This document shows positions 29,911 to 34,331 of a stretch of 34,331 nucleotides of DNA, piece after piece. The position numbers and the translations under genes are program-made. Numbering within the stretch: position 1 is the first letter of the stretch; every line of letters starts with the position of its first letter. Origin of the DNA: Candidatus Gastranaerophilales bacterium (GTDB taxonomy: Bacteria; Cyanobacteriota; Vampirovibrionia; Gastranaerophilales; Gastranaerophilaceae). The notes under the pieces are model-generated. The model searched no databases. It was not told where the DNA came from and saw only the letters and a program-made list of their open reading frames with translations. The DNA lies in the NCBI GenBank assembly GCA_944322625.1, contig CALUPN010000014.1:1-34331 (forward strand), given 5' to 3'.

Positions 29911-31196
29911 GCTATATGATATGGAATGCAGCGAAAATATACTCTACATTGGGTAACCCCAATTCACTTATACCTTTAGCCGTAAAAGACGGAGCACAAT
30001 GCGCGGGAATGACAACCGGTTCATACATTACGGGGAAAGAAGAAGGCGTTGACAGATTAATCGATGAATTCGGAACAGAAGCTCTCTGGCTCGGCGGAAT
30101 TCCGGGACTAAGATGGTTATTTGATAAAACAGTTTTTAAAGCTTACGGATTAGATGCAAAAATTGACCCCAGAAACCTCAAAGATATGGAGCTGTATAAA
30201 AAAATTAAAGAATACGCTCCGACCGATGAAATTAAAAAAAGTTTAGAAAAAGCTGAAAAAAACAAAAGATTGTTTAAAAACCTTGCTGCTACAAAATTTG
30301 TCTTTTCTACATTAACGGCAGCTGCAGCTTATATAGGTTTTACCAGATTAAAACAATATTATACTCAACAACAAATAAGAAAAAATTTAATAAAAGAATA
30401 TCAGACAAATCAGAAAAAACAGGAAGAGGCAAAACAAAGTTCTCAAAATCCGTCTTTCAAAGGAATCGGAAGGATTGTACAAGAATTTGCATTCTCTCCG
30501 GTTAAAAATATGTATATTTTAGACGGATTTATTACGACCGAAAGATTAACCGATGCAAGAAGCCCGCAAGAGTTTGCAGGATATGCTATAAAAGAAGGCT
30601 CTTGTTTGTTTTTCCTATATTTTGCAGGGAAGAAAATTCAACAATGGATGGAAAATGCAGCTAAGAAAAAACATAATAAATCTATTACGCTGGATGCAAG
30701 AGTTTTAGAGGGAGAGGCACTTAAGAAATCTTTTGAGGACGGCTCTATCTTAAAATGCATTAAAGAATTTGAAACAGCAAACAGCTCAAAAGAAAGTTTG
30801 TATGAATTTATACACAAAAATCCTGAAAATAAAATTATTAAAGCTGCAAAAAAATCAGATATTATAAAACTTCTAAAGAACACTGACAAAATTGACACAA
30901 GAGAATTTATTGATTTAGAAGAAGTAAAGGGGGTAAAAGATAAAATAGCGGAACTTTACGGTCAATATAAAGATGCTCTTACCAAGGGTGAAACTTCGGA
31001 TAAGTTCTTTAACAATGTAAGAAAATTAAAAAGAAAATCTATAATAGGCAATATCGGAGCCTGTATTACGGCACTCGGAATAATCACCCCGGCTATTATG
31101 CTTTTAAAAAGATATACAGATAAATCCGGCAAGGAATTCCAGACTAAAAGAGAAATCAAAGAACAATTAATCAGAGAAGGGGTTATAACGGCATAA
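29898..31196 (+). CDS. Membrane-associated protein of unknown function
   Basis: 432 residues from the first in-frame ATG. Probable membrane or buried helices lie near 131-152 (ATKFVFSTLTAAAAYIGFTR), 225-247 and 378-402 (IGACITALGIITPAIMLL). The ends are amphipathic and Lys-rich. Notable segments are LVKDGAQC-type turns near residue 30, TTGSYITGKEEGVDRLIDEFGTEALWLGGIPG (about 39-70), NPSFKGIGR (about 184), and FSPVKNMYILDGFITTERL. I know no family. The assigned start lacks a ribosome site; the upstream leader frame (29863) probably supplies translation, and the true protein may begin there. Confidence 0.8.
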   Translation: MGVVGYMIWNAAKIYSTLGNPNSLIPLAVKDGAQCAGMTTGSYITGKEEGVDRLIDEFGTEALWLGGIPGLRWLFDKTVFKAYGLDAKIDPRNLKDMELYKKIKEYAPTDEIKKSLEKAEKNKRLFKNLAATKFVFSTLTAAAAYIGFTRLKQYYTQQQIRKNLIKEYQTNQKKQEEAKQSSQNPSFKGIGRIVQEFAFSPVKNMYILDGFITTERLTDARSPQEFAGYAIKEGSCLFFLYFAGKKIQQWMENAAKKKHNKSITLDARVLEGEALKKSFEDGSILKCIKEFETANSSKESLYEFIHKNPENKIIKAAKKSDIIKLLKNTDKIDTREFIDLEEVKGVKDKIAELYGQYKDALTKGETSDKFFNNVRKLKRKSIIGNIGACITALGIITPAIMLLKRYTDKSGKEFQTKREIKEQLIREGVITA

Positions 31197-31244
31197 GATT
31201 GGTGGGTATAGCCGCTTAGGGATTAAAGGTTTGGAAAAGTTTGT

Positions 31245-31250
31245 TATAAT
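31245..31250 (+). promoter_or_regulatory. -10 box of a probable leaderless transcript
   Basis: TATAAT ends 6 nt before the ATG at 31257, so transcription should start at or next to the start codon. No Shine-Dalgarno sequence is present. The -35 region is weak. Confidence 0.5.
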
Positions 31251-31256
31251 ATTAAT

Positions 31257-31691
31257 ATGAAAAAATTTATAATGTCTTTTATAATCTTTAGTATTCTGGC
31301 TCCTGCAGTTTTTTCAGAGTCCATATATACTTACAGTCCTCAAGGGGAACAAAGAAGTATTCTAAGACGCTCCGCGAGCGGTTATAACATGTATGATAAT
31401 ATGGGTAACAGAAAAGGACGCATAAGAGAATATTCAAACGGTACGAATGTTCTTTATGACCAAAATGGAGCGAGAACAAAAGTTTTTAGAAAAACTGCCG
31501 GAGGGCATACCAATGTTTTTGATAATTCCGGCAACAAAGTCGGTACAATAAGGACTCTATCCAACGGGCAAGCCTATTCCTATGACCAGTACGGCAACAG
31601 GACGGGGGCTTTTAGAACTTACCCCGGTGGACGCGGAGTTATGTACGACAACTTCGGGAACAGAAGAGGAACCTTTAAAACAAGATATTAA
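31257..31691 (+). CDS. Exported protein with YDxxGNR repeats
   Basis: 144 residues. A signal peptide (MKKFIMSFIIFSILAPAVFS) is followed by five or so repeats of about 23 residues, each containing (Y/F)D..G.(R/K).G..R and a following 'sgG' or 'sNG' turn: MYDNMGNRKGRIR, LYDQNGARTKVFR, VFDNSGNKVGTIR, SYDQYGNRTGAFR, MYDNFGNRRGTFK. The motif resembles the YD/RHS and similar beta-repeat elements of surface proteins, here as a very short stand-alone form with no toxin domain. Likely periplasmic or extracellular. It is possibly translated from a leaderless mRNA. A terminator shared with convergent gltX follows. Confidence 0.85.
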   Translation: MKKFIMSFIIFSILAPAVFSESIYTYSPQGEQRSILRRSASGYNMYDNMGNRKGRIREYSNGTNVLYDQNGARTKVFRKTAGGHTNVFDNSGNKVGTIRTLSNGQAYSYDQYGNRTGAFRTYPGGRGVMYDNFGNRRGTFKTRY

Positions 31692-31703
31692 TAAAAAAAA
31701 TAA

Positions 31704-31736
31704 TGGGCGCGGGGAAAATCGCCGCGCCCACTTTTT
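31704..31736. terminator. Terminator between convergent genes
   Basis: TGGGCGCGG pairs with CCGCGCCCA, flanked by A-rich sequence on the left and CTTTTT on the right, so it can act on both strands. Confidence 0.9.
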
Positions 31737-31744
31737 AAACTTTA

Positions 31745-33211
31745 CTATTTTATAGCAGCTTTAGCACGTTTAAGAGAATTCTCTTTCCCTAATATTGCCA
31801 GAGTTACTACCATATCGGCGCCGCAGAGCCGGCCTGTTACAGCAGCTCTTATTGCCCACATTGTGAATTTAGGTTTGTATCCTTTTTCTTCTTTAAAATC
31901 AGCTCTGAATTTTTCGAGTTTTTCATGTAGATTTTCTTCTGTCCATTCCCAATTTTCGGCCTGTTCGACAAAAGTTTTTAATACATCTTGAGATAAATCC
32001 GTTTGAAGATTTTCAGCAGCTTTTTCATCAATCTCAACTTTATCTCCGCCAAAGAAGTATGAAACAGCGTCTGTAATATCTGATAATAAAGTTAAAGGTT
32101 CATATGTAATATCTATCATGCGATTATACTGTTCTTCCGTAAGCTCGCTCAAATCGTATTTTGTAAGATATTTTTTGAGTTTTTGTCTTAATTCTTCTTT
32201 CGGAAGCATTTTGATATAGTGGCTGTTCATCCATTTAAGTTTGTCATACTCAAAAATAGAGTTAGAAGATGAAATCTCGTTAATTCTAAAGTCCTTAGCA
32301 ATTTCATCAACTGTTTTGATTTCGACTCCGTCAGAAGGAGACCAGCCTAAGAGCGCAACAAAGTTTACTAAAGCTTCTGTTAAATAACCCTGTTCAACAA
32401 AGTCTGAAACGGCAGTTGCTCCGTGCCTTTTTGAAAGCTTACTTCTATCGGGCGCAAGAATCATTCCTAAATGCCCGAATTTCGGGACTTCAAAACCTAA
32501 AGCCTCAAAAATAAGAATTTGTTTATAAGTATTTGAGATATGGTCTTCGCCTCTTATTACGTGAGAAATTTTCATCAAAGCATCATCAATAACGACCGCG
32601 TAGTTATATGTAGGAGCTCCGTTTGATTTCATAATAACAAAATCTCCGATAAGGTTGGTATCCATATGGAGCTTACCTTTAACCATGTCATCAAATTCTA
32701 AGATTGAAGAATTATGGAAAGCTTTTTGGGCTTTTGATACATTAAATCTTATTGCAGGTTTTCTTCCTTCGGCTCTTAATTTAGCTTTTTCTTCTTCAGT
32801 AAGATTTTCGCATTTTTTTGAATAAACATAAGCTTGTTTGTTTTTTGTAGCTTCTTCCTTTTCAGCCTCTAATTCTTCGGGAGTGCAGAAGCATTCATAA
32901 GCATAACCTTCATCAAGAAGCTTCTGTATATATTTAGGATAAATATCAAATCTTTGAGACTGCGTATAAGGGCCGTATTCTCCGCCTACATCAGGCCCTT
33001 CATCCCAGTTAAGCCCTAAAGCTTTTAAGCTGTCAAAAATATTATCAACATACGCCTGACTTGTTCGTTCCGCGTCTGTATCTTCTATTCTCAATATAAA
33101 TTTGCCGTTATTTTTTTTAGCAAACAAATAATTAAATAAAGCTGTTCTAGCCGTTCCGATGTGTAAGTTTCCGCTCGGAGAGGGTGCTATTCTTACTCTA
33201 ACTTCTGACAT
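31745..33211 (-). CDS. gltX: Glutamyl-tRNA synthetase
   Basis: 488 residues, full length. The class I signature APSPSGNLHIG (9-19) is the HIGH motif; KLSKR (258-262) in DRSKLSKRHGA is the KMSKS motif. A zinc site is present: Cys107, Cys109, Tyr130, Cys134. GEDHISNTYKQ and the anticodon-binding C-terminal part are in place. It charges tRNA-Glu (one copy at 25792) and possibly tRNA-Gln for later amidation. AGGAAGG lies 12 nt before the ATG. The 181-bp gap to the rpaB-like gene holds divergent promoters. Confidence 0.98.
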   Translation of the reverse strand: MSEVRVRIAPSPSGNLHIGTARTALFNYLFAKKNNGKFILRIEDTDAERTSQAYVDNIFDSLKALGLNWDEGPDVGGEYGPYTQSQRFDIYPKYIQKLLDEGYAYECFCTPEELEAEKEEATKNKQAYVYSKKCENLTEEEKAKLRAEGRKPAIRFNVSKAQKAFHNSSILEFDDMVKGKLHMDTNLIGDFVIMKSNGAPTYNYAVVIDDALMKISHVIRGEDHISNTYKQILIFEALGFEVPKFGHLGMILAPDRSKLSKRHGATAVSDFVEQGYLTEALVNFVALLGWSPSDGVEIKTVDEIAKDFRINEISSSNSIFEYDKLKWMNSHYIKMLPKEELRQKLKKYLTKYDLSELTEEQYNRMIDITYEPLTLLSDITDAVSYFFGGDKVEIDEKAAENLQTDLSQDVLKTFVEQAENWEWTEENLHEKLEKFRADFKEEKGYKPKFTMWAIRAAVTGRLCGADMVVTLAILGKENSLKRAKAAIK

Positions 33212-33320
33212 AATGTAATAATCCTTCCTCTATAAATTTATTTTACTCCCTAATTATTGCACAAATAGAAAACAGGGTAAAGGAATTCCGAAATACTACT
33301 TTATCCCCCTTGCAAATTTC

Positions 33321-33349
33321 TTTAAATTCTATTAAGATATATGTATAAA
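33321..33349 (+). promoter_or_regulatory. Candidate promoter of the rpaB-like gene
   Basis: TTTAAA (33321-33326), exactly 17 nt, TATAAA (33344-33349). A single HLR1 half-like TTTACATA (minus strand, 33359-33366) lies just downstream of it. Confidence 0.45.
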
Positions 33350-33392
33350 TATTAAGCAATATGTAAAGTAAATTTAATTAAAGGGTGGTAGC

Positions 33393-34181
33393 ATGGCTGA
33401 AAATGAAGAATTACAGGAGATGGGAACAGAAGAAGGGGCTCATCAAAAAATATTGGTTGCAGATGATGAAGCCAGTATCAGAAGAATTTTAGAAACCCGT
33501 CTTAAGATGGTAGGTTATGATGTTGTTACAGCTGAAGACGGCGAAGAAGCCGTTGAAGTATTTAATAAAACCAATCCGGATTTGGTAGTGCTTGATGTTA
33601 TGATGCCAAAAATGGACGGATACGGTGTTACAAGAGAAATTCGCAGAACTTCTGATGTACCGATTATAATATTAACTGCCTTAGGTGATGTTTCTGAAAG
33701 AATTACAGGTCTTGAATTGGGTGCAGATGACTACGTTATAAAGCCTTTCAGCCCTAAAGAGTTAGAAGCCCGCGTTAAAGCTGTTTTAAGAAGAACTATA
33801 AGCAAGGATATTATAATTCCGGCATCATCAGGCGCAGGCGCAAGTATACCAAATTCTAAAAACAGCAAAAATATAATAACAGCAGGTGCTATAAAGATTG
33901 ATACAGCTCGCAGACAAGTATACAGAAAAAATGAACGCATAAGATTGACAGGTATGGAGTTCAGTTTGCTTGAACTGTTGGTTAATAATTCCGGACAAGC
34001 TTATTCAAGAAACGAAATCTTACAACATGTATGGTCATACCCTGCAGACCACAGAATCGATACTCGTGTAGTTGATGTTCATATTTCAAGACTTCGTTCG
34101 AAGTTGGAAACAGACCCGACAAATCCGGAATTAATATTAACAGCACGTGGAATCGGTTATATGTTCCAAAAGATTAACTAG
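33393..34181 (+). CDS. rpaB: RpaB-like OmpR-family response regulator
   Basis: 262 residues. The receiver domain (18-135) has Asp24-Asp25, phospho-acceptor Asp68 (VVLDVMMPKMDGYG), Thr95 and Lys117. A Ser/Ala/Asn linker (about 138-160) leads to an OmpR-type winged helix (about 165-260) with RLTGMEFSLLELLVNNSG, RNEILQHVWSY and RVVDVHISRLRSKLE. The sequence is closest in my recall to cyanobacterial RpaB (Ycf27), including ADDYVIKPFSPKELEARV and DPTNPELILTARGIGYMFQ. RpaB controls high-light and other genes through the HLR1 operator. HLR1 sites occur in this window at 1603, 22311 and 27462. The partner kinase is not adjacent. AAGGGTGG precedes the ATG, and a perfect terminator follows. Confidence 0.9.
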   Translation: MAENEELQEMGTEEGAHQKILVADDEASIRRILETRLKMVGYDVVTAEDGEEAVEVFNKTNPDLVVLDVMMPKMDGYGVTREIRRTSDVPIIILTALGDVSERITGLELGADDYVIKPFSPKELEARVKAVLRRTISKDIIIPASSGAGASIPNSKNSKNIITAGAIKIDTARRQVYRKNERIRLTGMEFSLLELLVNNSGQAYSRNEILQHVWSYPADHRIDTRVVDVHISRLRSKLETDPTNPELILTARGIGYMFQKIN

Positions 34182-34191
34182 TATTAAAATT

Positions 34192-34232
34192 AAAGCAAGA
34201 GGTCGTAGTAAGATACTACGACCTCTTGCTTT
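34192..34232 (+). terminator. Perfect 18-bp terminator hairpin
   Basis: AAAGCAAGAGGTCGTAGT and its exact complement flank AAGAT, ending ...GCTTTATAATCTTTATT. It is one of the strongest stems in the window. Confidence 0.9.
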
Positions 34233-34253
34233 ATAATCTTTATTTGATATACT
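34226..34253 (+). promoter_or_regulatory. Candidate promoter of tRNA-His
   Basis: TTGCTT (34226-34231), 16 nt, TATACT (34248-34253). The -35 lies in the descending arm of the rpaB terminator; the tRNA begins 17 nt after the -10. Confidence 0.4.
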
Positions 34254-34269
34254 AGTTGTTGCAAAGTAT

Positions 34270-34331
34270 GGCGGATATCGTCAAGTGGTTAAGACCTCGG
34301 ATTGTGGTTCCGATATACGTGGGTTCGAATC
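34270..34331 (+). tRNA. tRNA-His (GTG), truncated by the window end
   Basis: It starts GGCGGATA, with the extra G(-1) typical of tRNA-His. D loop TCAAGTGGTTAAGA, anticodon stem TCGGA/TCCGA with loop TTGTGGT (anticodon GTG, 34304-34306), then the start of the T arm (GGGTTCGAATC). The 3' acceptor strand lies outside. Confidence 0.93.

Noticed and set aside
26727-31691. Prophage or genomic island
   Set aside because: The unknown proteins are clustered, but no integrase, terminase, capsid or attachment-site pair was found, and ordinary genes (map, rpoZ-like) are interleaved.

Overview
The window is low-GC bacterial chromosome, very probably from a non-photosynthetic relative of Cyanobacteria (Vampirovibrionia/Melainabacteria, likely Gastranaerophilales). 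Support for this: an RpaB-type response regulator, a GyrA with the cyanobacterial-style RATRGKAG segment in place of a canonical GyrA box, an omega subunit with a cyanobacterial-style C-terminus, a cyanobacterial-looking tRNA-Glu, and no photosynthesis genes. The placement is inferred from sequence character; no database search was possible.

Layout. 1-1507: end of a probable ExbB/TolQ-like gene, exbD and a polytopic membrane protein. 1703-3036: a Gly-rich/Thr-Ala-rich protein of unknown role with a convergent 57-codon gene. 3132-6106: rpsU, tRNA-Cys, dnaA and a TPR protein. 6087-10265 (minus): a tight cluster fliO - neuB - HAD phosphatase - nadE. 10366-14215: overlapping genes for a histidine kinase, NUDIX hydrolase, chorismate mutase (aroH), lone receiver and secreted TPR protein. 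14779-18413: gyrA and ilvC. 18526-21799: Cys-rich secreted protein, DNA methyltransferase, DUF167 protein, a small unknown protein and an NhaC-family antiporter. 21804-23076 (minus): coiled-coil protein, rnhA, HEAT-like protein. 23658-25528: speD and a polyprenyl-phosphate sugar transferase. 25792-26730: tRNA-Glu and map. 26727-31691: several lineage-type unknown proteins and a probable rpoZ. 31745 to the end: gltX, the rpaB-like gene and a truncated tRNA-His.

Four long intergenic stretches (14216-14778, 23077-23657, 25529-25977, 27291-28068) hold dispersed repeats. They include a 443-bp element with 33-bp terminal inverted repeats; a structured repeat family whose two copies show compensatory stem changes; G-rich 'GGGGGTAAAT' tandem repeats at five places; and CACCCACCCCA-type GC-rich repeats.

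The most interesting signal is regulatory. Two genes of unknown function 20 kb apart (1703 and 22232) share an almost identical promoter module. Each carries a perfect match to the cyanobacterial RpaB operator HLR1, two direct repeats of (G/T)TTACA(T/A)(T/A) separated by 2 nt, followed at identical spacing by TAAATACTTTATATAT. A third perfect HLR1 lies at 27462 and a near-perfect one at 23170, and the RpaB homologue is itself encoded at 33393. This points to an RpaB regulon that was kept, or re-used, in a lineage without photosynthesis.
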